This document shows positions 44,171-54,963 of a DNA stretch of 64,000 bases, piece by piece; positions within the stretch are counted from its first letter, which is position 1, and each line of letters starts with the position of its first letter. The stretch is from Temnothorax longispinosus (lineage: Eukaryota > Arthropoda > Insecta > Hymenoptera > Formicidae): the NCBI RefSeq assembly GCF_030848805.1, contig NC_092368.1, positions 6,684,238-6,748,237 of the forward strand, read 5' to 3'. Under the pieces are notes generated by a model that made no database searches, had not been told where the DNA came from, and saw only the letters and a list, made by a program, of their open reading frames with translations. Both the position numbers and the translations under genes were made by a program.

Positions 44171-45960
44171 GTTATAGGATATTCGATGTGACAGTGGTCT
44201 CGCATCTGTTTAAGAAACAAAAAGTTATATTCTTAAAAACTTGAAAGAAAATTCAAGATTACTTTTTGTTTGCGCGCCGCTCGATATATCGATGGAGAGA
44301 GACGATCGAGACGCTGGCGCTTTTCGGGAGTAGGGCGTATAGAAAGTGGGGAGCGTGACGAGCCGTTCCGAGAGAACAGTGGGAGCGTGTACAGTATGAG
44401 TTGGAGATCGAACACCGTAACGACAAGATGTAAATCGAGAATTAGTCTGTATATATAGAATAAACTTTATAAGAATTCGCAAGTATAATAGAACACACTC
44501 GAGTATAATTAACGAAGAATTGCGAGACCCTAATTATCCTGAGAATTGTCTCTAAACGAGAGACTCGACCTAACGGCGGAGCGGGACGGACACCAGCGGC
44601 CGGAACGCCCGGACGAGATATCATACACTTTTCTATTAAAGTTTTTAGGTTAAATTAAATTATTGTTGCGTCGAATCATTAAGTTGTCAATTAAAAGGAT
44701 GCCTAATTATCTGAGAAACATTTATGTAACTTTAGTCATCGAATAGTCGAGTATTTCATACGGATTGCTGTACAAGACCTGTGCTTTTCTTAATTTTTCC
44801 GCTTCTTTTTTTTTCTCTGCTTTGATATCTATCTGTAGTAAAAATATGATAATCAGAGCGCAAGATGGAACATGAAGCATTGTTTTTTTAATGTTTAGGG
44901 TGTCGCGTTGTTGTGAAAATTAAATCGAGAAAGAACGACAGAAAACGTGGACGTTAAGGTTGAGAGACTCGTGAATTATCGGTAGAGGCTCGCTTTTACC
45001 CTTGGAGGTTCACGCGATTTACGTTTGATGGTGCCACGCGGCCGATGCTGCTGCCCCCGCGAAACTCGGCGAAACGCGAAACTCCTCCCGAGTTTTCCGC
45101 CACTGGTGGGCCATAAAGCATAAAATCGGCCATTACTCGCAAGCATTTTTGTCGTGCACGAGGGGCCACGAGCGGTAATGAGGAGGTCGCGATTGAGTCT
45201 TTCAGCCGGTGAGTAAACGTGATACGCGACGTGCTCTCGCGCGCGTGTGCTCCGCATTGGCGGGGGGGGGGGAAGGGGAGAGGGAATGGAAATGGAAAGG
45301 AAAGAGATATTGAAGTAGAAAAGGAATAGGAAAGGAATACAATGTAAATAATTGAAATTTATTTAAACCACCAATACTACCATCTACCGCACCGCCGCCG
45401 CGGCGCCGGCGCCGGCACCTTCAACGCGCGCGCGTGCGTGCATGCGTGCATTAGTTTATAGGTAAAATGTTTGATATATTTTGCTGCCGTGGCCACGTCC
45501 ACCGCGATGCCAGTCGCTGCCACGTCTATAGAATTTCCGCTTCTTGCTCTTCTGCCATCTCCTTGCTGAAACAAAAAGAGAAATTTATTTTTTAATAAAT
45601 ATTTATTAAGAAACACAGTATTGTGACTAAAAACTATATTTATTTAATTAAAAATATGATTTAATGTAACACTACCATGTCTCGTGCCAAGTGCACGCGC
45701 AGCGCGAGACGCTCCGTGTATATTTACGCGAGCGAAGTTGCAAATATTTATTATATACTTACGTCTTTCGGATAGGGACGAAGTTAAAACCGGCGAAGCC
45801 GCCGGAGTTGCCGCAGCCGCAGCCGCCGAAGTCGTCGCCAAAGCCGATGGTGATTGTGATAGTGATGGTAATGGTGGTGGTGGGTGGTGATTGCGGTGCT
45901 GATTTTTTTTGGTGAAAAACTTTTAATTTATATAAAAATTTGTTATGAACAGGTAATCTC
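44171..45960. other. no gene seen; promoter-like and simple sequence
   Basis: 44,270-44,640 is GC-balanced with TATATAGAATAAACTTTATA at 44,451 and could be an LTR or promoter, but I find no partner copy or target duplication. 45,265-45,340 is G/A-rich. 45,395-45,450 and 45,790-45,900 are GCC/GCG and GGT repeats that keep several frames open. Confidence 0.35.
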
Positions 45961-45989
45961 TTTTTAATTTTTTCGGCAGCAGTGATTTA

Positions 45990-46530
45990 AAACTGCAAAC
46001 AATTTTGTCGAATAGTTATAACATCTCCATGTCCTTCCTCCACTAACTTACAAAGATAATCTTCGCGATCTGATCTCAAAGTTATATTATCAAGAGATTT
46101 TTTATTCTTCTTTTCACGAAATGAAATATTTGTAAGCAAATCTTTTAATAATTTTGGTTTTAAGAAATTTTCGGAGATTTGCTTAAGGAAATTAACTGAT
46201 TTAGATTGTAAAAATGAATCCTTGTGTCGCGAGCTTGAAAATGGGCATTAAATGTATTAAAGAAATTTAAAACATGTTTTAAAAATGAAAAGTACGCTTT
46301 TATATCTACATTTCCCATCAAAGACAATAAGTATTTCCCAGACTTTTTTTTTTTGCTCGCATTTCATTAAGGAAATGACAAATTGTGACTAGTACTTTTA
46401 GATAATGTTTACTAGTACCAAAAACAGAAAGAAAAAAATTTTTTTTTAAATAATTATATATATATATATGACGGCGGTACAGTTTTCTGATACATATAGG
46501 CGGTTTTTCTGGTGCCGTTGTGGTTTTGCA
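45990..46530 (-). pseudogene. hAT (DUF4371-type) transposase, C-terminal fragment
   Basis: On the minus strand, with shifts, I read FNAHFQARDTRIHFLQSKSVN, FLKPKLLKDLL, SFREKKNKKSLD, and finally LVEEGHGDVITIRQNCLQF before a stop near 45,990. This pattern is typical of DUF4371/hAT transposases. The sequence further upstream (to 46,610) is more decayed. Confidence 0.6.
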
Positions 46531-46869
46531 GTGATCCTGGCCATAAAAAATTGAATTGTACATTTTTTCTGGAAAATTTGGCATTCTATAAGACCCCATT
46601 CTGCACTGAACCTATTTAAAAAAGAAAAAAATCAAAATTAAAGAAATGGCAACTGCGAATGTAAAAAAACGTGATTTTTCATTGAAAAGAAGGAGCTATT
46701 TTATTTTATTTATTTATTTTGTCAAAACAGAAGTTTTTACAGACTTATGCGTAGGTTCAGACCTTAACTAGACATGTTTTACATATGCTCAATTTTTTTT
46801 AAATCGATTTGAACCTCCGTCTTTTTGCAATTACTGCAAAACGAAGAGAAAAAAAGATTTCGAGAAAAA

Positions 46870-47170
46870 CGCGTTTAAAGTTTCGTTCGCCGCGCACGCT
46901 AGCGCTCGACCTTTTTGGCTGTCAAATCCTAAATTTTGCGAATTTTAACACGAACCAAACGGCATTTTACTCGGAAAGGATAGTACTTTCGAAAAATGCA
47001 ATTAAAAAATCGATTTTTTGACTGCTTAGTCCCCTTAAAGTTTCGTTCGCCGCGCACGTTGCCTATGGAGCGCTCGACCTTTTTGGCTGCCAAATCCTTA
47101 ATTTTGCGAATTTTAACATGAACCGAACGGCATTTTACTCGGGAAGGATAGTACTTTCGAAACAAAAAAT
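46870..47170. repeat. tandem duplication of about 165 bp
   Basis: AAAGTTTCGTTCGCCGCGCACG through GGATAGTACTTTCGAAA occurs at 46,875 and 47,038 with a few changes. It lies within the decayed hAT gene, downstream of the LTR insertion. Confidence 0.8.
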
Positions 47171-48365
47171 CGATTTTCTGACTGCCTAGTTTCCTTAAAT
47201 AATTTTTCTGCACTACTATTGTTACGTCCTGCGGACTCCACGATATCCCTTTTTCGCGGGAATTCTTATGCGCCTAAGATAGCCCTAAGATTAGGATAAA
47301 CAAGCCGAGTACGGACGGTTATCGATCGGGGTGAGGTTAGATCTCCTCGCAGTCCTTTTTTTTTATGATCAAACTACCTATTTGCTTGGGCAACTAAAAG
47401 CAACCTCTCAGATGACAAATTACTAACAGACGGGGGATATGGTGACCAGATTCTCGTCAACCTCGTCTGGCCCATAACTATAAATCCAGCGACACGACGC
47501 GCAGAAAGGAGTCTTAACTCCAGACGGGGGATGATGGGGATCTGTATTATATTGCGCGACTCACTCAAAACTGGCCGTGCGATGTTCCGACAAACAGAAA
47601 CGAAACCTAATACGTGCTTTTAGAAATCTTAAGAGCACGTGGCGGAAGTTTCTGTTTGCAATAAAACTGCACTTAAAATTGAGAAGTATGGATCGTCTGT
47701 CAACATAAAAACAGGGTCGCGAGATAAGTAAGAAACCCCAATAAAAAAGAAATCGGCGATAGCCGAAAAACAAATGCGTCACTGGAAAGAACCGATGGGT
47801 TACACCCCCAATAAGACAGTGGGGCTTTAAGAGGGGGCTCACCAATGGAAAACCGGAAAAATCGATAACCGTCTCTAGCTTTCTAGGATAGGCGTAAACT
47901 CAAAATCTACCCCCTTGGGCAAGAAACATCTCGCCCAATAAGAATTCCCTTAAATAATAATTAGAAACATCCCGCCAACCAGAAATCCTTTAAACGAAAA
48001 CCAGACACATCCCACACGAAATCCACCCCTTCCATCCTTCGAACCTTCCTATTTAAATCGCGACGTCGCAGGACTCGCTCTCAGAGAAATTTCCTCAGTT
48101 TCAGTCTGCATTGCTCGGTATTATAATCTGAATCTCATTCGTTTCGAGTCTCGACTCTACGTTTAGAGTCAGTGCAACAGATCCGACGGACCATCAGTCG
48201 CCCGGACTCAGCCACCGACGAGTCCAACGTCCATTTCAGAGAGAAGGTCACTCGTTTGAACTCATCAAGTAGTAAGTCCCGTAATTCTCTTGATCCTTCT
48301 TTTTCCGCGTTATCGCCCCCCCTTCTTAAACGGTCTATCGATTGTCGGATCCCCGGAAGCTTATT

Positions 48366-48610
48366 ATTTTGGGGTCGGTCAGTGTAGGCATCAGGTTCCC
48401 AGCGGTCGTTGGCGTTGTCGTGGGCCTGACTTGCCTCCCGGCGTCTTCATCGCTGTCGTGGACTCAGCTGGTCCACTGACCTCCCTGAGCTTATGCTCGT
48501 GGGTCGGTCAGTGTAGGCATCGAGTTCCCAGCGGTCGTTGGCGTTGAGGTAGGCCTGACTTAGCTCCCGGCGTCTCGTCGCTGTCGTGGACCCAGCCTGT
48601 CCACTGACTT
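48366..48610. repeat. tandem repeat (about 126 bp, two copies) in the LTR-type insertion
   Basis: GGTCGGTCAGTGTAGGCATC, TTCCCAGCGGTCGTTGGCGTT and GTCGTGGAC(T/C)CAGC occur at about 48,376 and 48,505 with moderate changes. Confidence 0.8.
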
Positions 48611-48695
48611 CTCCCCCCCTTTAAGCTCGACAATTTCCTTTTGTTCGCTTCCGACCGGGTCCGAGAGAGATCGACTAAATAAGTAAATAATTTTA

Positions 48696-49142
48696 GTGGA
48701 CCCGAAAGTCCTACCCCCTCGAGGACAGAATCTCCGCACGATCAGGCGACAGAGAAATCGCCAGAACAAGCGGGCGCGACGGGAGGTCGAACTCCCCCGG
48801 GAGCAGCTCAACGCCGGTCCTCCGCGACTCGCCATCCCACCGCCCCTACCAGCTTTTACGGAGGAACCCGGTTGTTCGCATCAGAATCGTCCCGCTATCA
48901 TCCTGCCCTATCGCCCAGTCGTCCTACTCTCTCGCCCAATTGTCGAACATCGCCCTATTTGCCGCGTGGCTCCGTTTCGCCTGGTCCCGCCTTGCGTGGT
49001 CCCCGTTAACCCCGATCCAGCCCGCTTCCTAGAACCTCCCGATTCCCCCTCCTCTTCCCGAAGTCCGTCCCCAACCTCCTCGACCGCCTCGACTCTCGAT
49101 CTTGAGGAAGTAGGCGATCCTGAGATCGTAACCTTAGATTAA
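48696..49142 (+). CDS. 148-codon Pro/Arg-rich ORF inside the LTR-type insertion
   Basis: Starts MDPKVLPPRGQN, then a basic stretch (RRQRNRQNKRARREVELP), a proline-rich middle and an acidic, Ser-rich C-terminus (SPTSSTASTLDLEEVGDPE). It lies downstream of the putative promoter and a predicted untranslated leader. AATAAA follows the stop at once (TTAATAAATA). No known domain. It could be a short regulatory or gag-like protein, or chance. Confidence 0.4.
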   Translation: MDPKVLPPRGQNLRTIRRQRNRQNKRARREVELPREQLNAGPPRLAIPPPLPAFTEEPGCSHQNRPAIILPYRPVVLLSRPIVEHRPICRVAPFRLVPPCVVPVNPDPARFLEPPDSPSSSRSPSPTSSTASTLDLEEVGDPEIVTLD

Positions 49143-49840
49143 TAAATATAGAATACATTTTAATTTTTAATTCTCATATGTTTTAACTTAATTAATTTAC
49201 ACACATACACAACACTTCACTAAATTCATGTAATCTCACTACTGATTCCGATTGTAATAATAGCGGGCAGGATGTTCATTATCAAGTAGGTTTTTCCTTA
49301 AAGATCTTGCCCGATCACCCCCGCACCTATGTAACACCCGCGAGAAATACACACACATGTTACACCTACATTTAATACATTTACCCTTCATCTGGATTTA
49401 TTTATTATTTGTACGATTGGCTGATTTTCTTTACTCAATGTCATTAGTAAATTCTATGTTAATTTGTAATAAATGTTCTATTTATTTCTAAGATAAACTC
49501 AAATGTTTCTTTCATTAAATTGAGACCTCATCCTCAGTACCATCCACCTCTCAAAATTGCACGAGGTCCGATCCTGAGTTAAAGGGATTAAATTCTCTGA
49601 CTCGAAAAGGGACCGACGATCGCACCGCTCACGAAAGGCGTCCTAACGTCTTTACAGACGTTGACCCTTTCTGAGTCATAAAAGTGCGTTCGGCTCGCGC
49701 CACGCGTCTCTGAGCGCGTACCTGTGAGCGACATTTGTAAGTATCTAGCTGCGTCCTCCCTTCCCCCGACTCCTCTGGCTAGCCTTTCCCTTGCTTCCCA
49801 GATTTTCATATCCTAATCCCGGGGTTGGACGTAACACTAT

Positions 49841-50212
49841 CTTTAGCATCAATATTAATTAACTTTATTAATTGCGAACGAATGTCTAAAAAGTTTCGGA
49901 ATCTACATATCGAACAAAAAATGTCATCCATTTTTCATTCGTTATATCAGATGTTTCATCGATAAAAATAAAAAATTTTGAATTTTTTACGTTATTTATA
50001 GATACATGATCTGTTGCAACCGGACACAAAACATTTTTGATGATATTTGTACATTTCGTTCGACCTACATTTAAGCTTCTAAAGACCTTAGGATCTTTTC
50101 CTATGTCTTGACAAAGTTTGACAGGCCCTTCTGACTCTTGAAAAGGAAGATTGTGTTCAGCAATGTATGCGGCTACTCGTATCTTCGCAAGTTTTTTTTT
50201 CTTATCAAATGT
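49841..50212 (-). pseudogene. hAT (DUF4371-type) transposase, N-terminal fragment
   Basis: KIRVAAYIAEHNLPFQESEG, KDPKVFRSLNVGRTKC and FFIFIDETSDITNEKWMTFF read in one frame to a stop after RYVDSETF. A shifted frame gives NIDAKDS at the CTAT site. SAEKLFK continues on the other side of the LTR insertion at 47,216-47,190, proving the gene was whole before the insertion. Confidence 0.8.
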
Positions 50213-50349
50213 TAAGTGCTTGGTTATTTTGCGTATTCAAATCTTCGTTCGATTTGTTCGCCATGTCACTTTTTTTAGATTTTTCTTTGTGCATTTTGGA
50301 TTCTGTGTCGCTGTATTTGTGTTAGACCGCCAGTAATAATAATTGTTCT

Positions 50350-50480
50350 ATCACAGTTAGGGATGGGATATCGATAGGAAAGTATCAATATGTCGTATCG
50401 ATACGTATCGTAGAACAAAGTATCGATACACCAAAAATATCGACCGTAGCGTATCGATACAGTAAATATCGAACGTATTA
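50350..50480. repeat. TATCGATA-type cluster, hAT end-like
   Basis: GGGATGGGATATCGATAGG is followed by repeated GTATCGATAC and ATATCGA words in about 120 bases. TATCGATA is the DREF-site core and also occurs as subterminal repeats in hAT elements. A second cluster lies at 62,520-62,660. Confidence 0.6.
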
Positions 50481-51466
50481 ATATTAAAAAAAGGAAATAA
50501 CCACGTAATAAATACAAAAGAAAGGAATCGCGTCGATTTAATTCCGGGGAGGAAAGGGTATTAATTGTTCAACGATAGCTGTGTTTCAAGTCCGACAAAT
50601 AATCGGCGCGCAGTCTATTAGTTTCGAATATATGTATATGTATATTATATACATTTTAATTTGTTACTCTGTAACTATTAATTCCTGTACTTGCGCACGA
50701 CGTACCGCGCCTGACTCTTATAGCCGTCTATTAATTCAAAAGAGGAATTTATTGAACGAAATAATTGATATTGGCGATGGGGAATTCGAATTTTATCTCT
50801 TTTATGTCTCTTTCCGCGTTTGTAGGAAGGAATCGGTTACGTAATGAAAGGAAAGCGAATGCCCGCGACATTAACACAACAGCTTTTGCGACGTGTGTAT
50901 ATTTATTTATAAAATTAGCGGATCTCTCCCGTCCTTATACAAAATCCTCCTCTCCTTATACACAATTTAAACCATCGATTATAAACAGCGAGCCGGGCGA
51001 TTGTTGCATAATCGAAACGAGCGATTTACACAATGCGTCGTCTTCGTTCACTTTGCAATTGTAAGAGAAACTCGCGCCACAGCCAGTTGCTACATTTCTT
51101 TCCTTTTTCCTTTCCTTTATTTATTTTTTTTCTTAGCGAAGATAATTTGCCCGTTAATTATTAAACCCCGTAAAAATTCCTTATCACGCCAAACATGAAA
51201 TCGTCTTACAATCGCAAGCTTCCCGTTTGATACGCCAATTTTAATACTGCACTTATACTGATAGCCGTCCTTTAAACTTTATCACTCTTACGACAAGTAT
51301 ACCCATGTACCGGAGTGTATTCGCTGCTCACGCAATGTCCAAAATACTATGACTAAATACAATAACTGCGGTAACACATTATACAAATATAGTATAACGT
51401 TGCGCCGATAAGTAAATATATATTATGTAAATAAAATAAGAGTTATCCACTGGTTTCGACGGAGTA
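50481..51466. other. no gene seen
   Basis: Unique-looking sequence with ORFs of up to 99 codons that have no recognisable features. Confidence 0.4.
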
Positions 51467-52360
51467 TACAGTTTAATATATTGCATGAACACACAAAACG
51501 AAGCTGAATTTACGAGTATATCGCAGGAATACCGCTCGATTTAAAAATACAGTTTAATAAATTGCATACACACACAAAACAAAGTTGAATTTACGGGTAT
51601 ATCGCAGGAATACCGCTTGATTTAAAAAAAAAGTTTAATATTTTGCATAAACACAAAACGAAGCTGAATTTACGGGTATATCGCAGGAATACCGCTCGAT
51701 TTAAAAATACAATTTAATATATTGCAGAAACACACAAAACAAAGCTGAATTTACGGGTATATCGCAGGAATACCGCTTGATTAAAAAAAAAAGTTTAATA
51801 TTTTGCATAAACACAAAACGAAGCTGAATTTACGGGTATATCGCAGGAATACCGCTCGATTTAAAAATACAGTTTAATATATTGCAGAAACACACAAAAC
51901 AAAGCTGAATTTACGGGTATATTGCAGGAATACCGCTCAATTAAAAAAAAAAGTTTAATATATTGCATAAACACACAAAACGAAGCTGAATTTACGGGTA
52001 TATCGCAGGAATACCGCTCGATTTAAAAATACAGTTTAATATATTGCATAAACACACAAAACAAAATTGAATTTACGGGTATAACCCAGGAAACCGCTCA
52101 ATTAAAAAAAAAGATTAATATATTGCATAAACACACAGAACGAAGCTGAATTTACGGGTACATCGCAGGAATACCGCTCGATTTAAAAAAAAAGTTTAAC
52201 ATATTGCATAAACACACAAAACGAAGCTGAATTTACGGGTACATCGCAGGAATACCGCTCGATTTAAAAAAAAAGTTTAATATAGTGCATAAACACAGAA
52301 AACGAAGCTGAATTTACGGGTATATCGCAGGAATACCGCTCGATTAAAAAAAAAAGTAAG
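51467..52360. repeat. minisatellite, about 80 bp unit, about 11 copies
   Basis: Each unit contains GTTTAATATATTGCATAAAC, ACACAAAACGAAGCTGAATT, TACGGGTATATCGCAGGAAT and ACCGCTCGATT followed by an A-rich run of variable length. The poly-A run accounts for most length variation. Confidence 0.9.
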
Positions 52361-52594
52361 CTATATTATATTATGCACTCCAGTGGAAGACATTTTCATT
52401 TCACGAATCGTTTGCCATTACTCTTTGGTCTGTCGTCAAATTCCTTCCGTCTAATGCCTCTCTCGTATTGTCGTCTATTCAAAGGACGCGTCCCGAAAGG
52501 CAAGAACAGTAATATTACCACACTATATGAATATTTGGAACATTCACAGCCCATATCATTTATCATAAACATCATAAACAATATATTTTTATAT
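52361..52594. other. spacer; partial copy of the 53 kb tandem unit
   Basis: 52,510-52,594 is a partial copy of the unit at 52,905-53,130 (ATTACCACACTATATGA, AACATTCACAGCCCATATC). No gene. Confidence 0.6.
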
Positions 52595-52893
52595 TGTTGC
52601 GCTCACCGCGTCGCACTAGCACTCGCTCGCACTCACGCACTCGCACTCCCGAAGCTCGCGGGAATAAAAGAAACACCGCGGTTTTAAGGAAACAAACAAT
52701 CTCAATGTTTATTATCTCGATACAGAAGAGTGCGGACACACGTCCGAACAGTCCAGCAACTCCAGACAAAATCTGACAATTGACAATTGATTCGTCGATT
52801 AATACATCCCGTCGTCAGGGAACGCGCTTCGGCTTGAAGCTACTCGCGAGCGAAGCAACGGGTGTCTCAGCGCGAAGGCGCAGTGCCGCAACA
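52595..52893. mobile_element. solo LTR, 299 bp
   Basis: Begins TGTTGCGCTCACCGCG and ends GCAGTGCCGCAACA. The flanking repeat has an uninterrupted paralogue at about 53,010-53,035 (TTTTTATATTATAAACAC), which shows the empty site. The flanking four bases are ATAT and CTAT, a 3 of 4 duplication. It is GC-rich compared with its surroundings. Confidence 0.75.
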
Positions 52894-52904
52894 CTATTAT
52901 AAAC

Positions 52905-53130
52905 ACATGCGTGTACAGATACCCATATAGTGTGGTAGTATATGAATATTACCACACTATATGAGAATATTTGGAACATTCACAGCCCATATCATTTATC
53001 ATAAACATCATAAACAATATATTTTTATATTATAAACACATGCGTGTACAGATACCCATATAGTGTGGTAGTATATGAATATTACCACACTATATGAGAA
53101 TATTTGGAACATTCACAGCCCATATCCCAT
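52905..53130. repeat. tandem unit of about 130 bp containing a perfect hairpin
   Basis: ACACATGCGTGTACAGATACC followed by CATATAGTGTGGTA and its reverse complement TACCACACTATATG recurs at 52,905 and 53,036. The hairpin stem is 14 pairs. Confidence 0.85.
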
Positions 53131-54963
53131 ATAATCATACTCTGCTGCATTCGAATTTAGATACCCAGTCCGCGTAAAATAAAAGAAATTGATTGGCTAA
53201 ATGTAGTAGGTCTTTTGAAACTTACATGAACCAATCTTCTAGTGGGAGGGAATTCAAAAATAGTAAATGTTGCAAATGGTCACCTGTTAATCTACTCCTA
53301 TTGTCAGTCATTATATTTCCAGCTTTGGAAAATAATCGTTCGCTGGGAACGGAAGTGGCGATAATACTTAAGTATTTCATCGCTGTCTTGTAGGGCCGAA
53401 TGTGGGTGCATGCTCCAGTATTTTAGTGGACTCTCATTCAGAGTAATCGTTGGTTGGTTCAGGTAACATTTGAGGTCATCGGGCATCGCATCATTGTCAC
53501 GATTGGCAATCCGTTTTGATTGATCGTCAGCCGCAAGATTTTCATGAAACGCCCAAAAGTCGTCTCGTTTGGCAGTGGACAATTCAGCACACACGTTTTG
53601 CTCATTTGATTGTTGTCTAGTCGCATTAATCATTCTTGTGATTTTGTTTACAGCCTGAGAACACGCAACTTTATCAGAGAAGTCAATATTTTTGAATCGT
53701 GGATCGCAAATAGTGGTTATGGCTAAAGGCGTAACCTTTTCCATATACTCAAATTGTTTCAATAACTGTTTCATTAATTCTTGTTTGAAATGGATACCTA
53801 TTTTTGTATCCGGGTTTGACGATGTCAATTTGTTTTTAATGGTGTGTACAATAGGTATAGCTTTACTTGCGGTCAGGTACATTTCGCCACATATAATATG
53901 TGTCGCATCTTCAAATGGTTTTAATAATTCCGCGAACTCTTTTGTCGTCTGCAATTCCGAAGCACTTAGCATTGGTAGTGCTAATGGTGATTGTAATAAA
54001 ATTGGACTGATTATATCAGCCAATTTGATAAATCGATCAAGCATGTTCTTCGTTGAATTCCATCGCGTATCTACGTTCTGGATCAATTTAAGGGTTGATT
54101 TCATCCGTAATTCATCTGCAGCGGGCACTGAATGTTTGAAATATGTTACGATTGTTTTGATCTTCTTGCATAGATCTTTCACAATAGCGTCATCCTTAAT
54201 AATATTTCCCGGTACTAAATTTAACGTATGAGCAAAACATGCCAAATATTTTTCAGCGCCAAATCCATCCACAATCGCTTTTTTCATGTTAGCTGCGTTG
54301 TCAGAAATCACTATAATTATATTTTCTTTATTTATTCGCCAGTCTGCAATAATCTGCAATAGTCATTTTTCGATATTTTCAGCTGTGTGTCTCTCTGTCA
54401 GTTCGGTCACACCGATTGTAACAGATTTATGCTGTTCGCTATTCACATAATGGGCTGTTACGCCCAAAAAACTTTTGGTGTTCAGCGTGTCCGTCCATAT
54501 GTCTGTAGTAAGGAATAAATTTCGAACTTCCGAAAGACGAGTTTTCATCATGTCTGATAAAAACTCATACTTTCCCTCCATAAGAGTCGTTATTGTTTTC
54601 CTACAAGGGATTTTGTACAATCGTGAGACGGTTTGCATGAATTTTTGGAAGCCTTCTTTTTCCACCGTAGACAATGGTAAGTTATCCTTTGCGATCATAT
54701 ATAAGAGTTTATTAGTAATATCAGAAGCCTTCGATCCCCCGTCTAGAAGAGAAATAGAAGAGAAACGTAGTTTGCTTTGATATTTAGAATCAAACGGAAC
54801 TAATTAAAAGGTGAGATTAAAATTAAAGTGTATTGCAAAAAAAATATCCTCTATGGTGAATATACGCTTAGATAAGTAGAATAAAAATAAAAATGTCTAT
54901 ATTTAATGTACCCAGTGAAAACAATCTAGTCAATGTTTCTGTACCATGAGTCGCAATAAAGCT

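Larger units (their letters stand above)
47220..49836. mobile_element. 2.6 kb LTR-type insertion (solo long LTR or non-autonomous element)
   Basis: Starts TGTTACGTCC and ends GGACGTAACA, flanked by CTAT on both sides (47,216-47,219; 49,837-49,840). TG/CA ends with a 4 bp duplication point to LTR integration. I find no second internal copy of either end, no gag or pol, and no primer site, so a solo long LTR fits. A TATTTAAAT box at about 48,050, followed by a start-like region, fits a promoter. It interrupts the hAT pseudogene. Confidence 0.75.

Noticed and set aside
44171..44640. An LTR around the TATATAGAATAAA motif
   Set aside because: I found no partner copy, no TG/CA boundary with a duplicate, and no adjacent primer site or polypurine tract.
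45395..45915. Alanine- and glycine-rich ORFs around GCC and GGT repeats
   Set aside because: Simple-sequence DNA keeps frames open on both strands; no conserved feature is visible.
51467..53130. A CRISPR-like array from the regular 80 bp repeats
   Set aside because: The units are head-to-tail near-identical copies with no unique spacers, and the organism is eukaryotic.
53692..54231. 179-codon plus ORF
   Set aside because: It is antisense to the hAT transposase core and has no features of its own.
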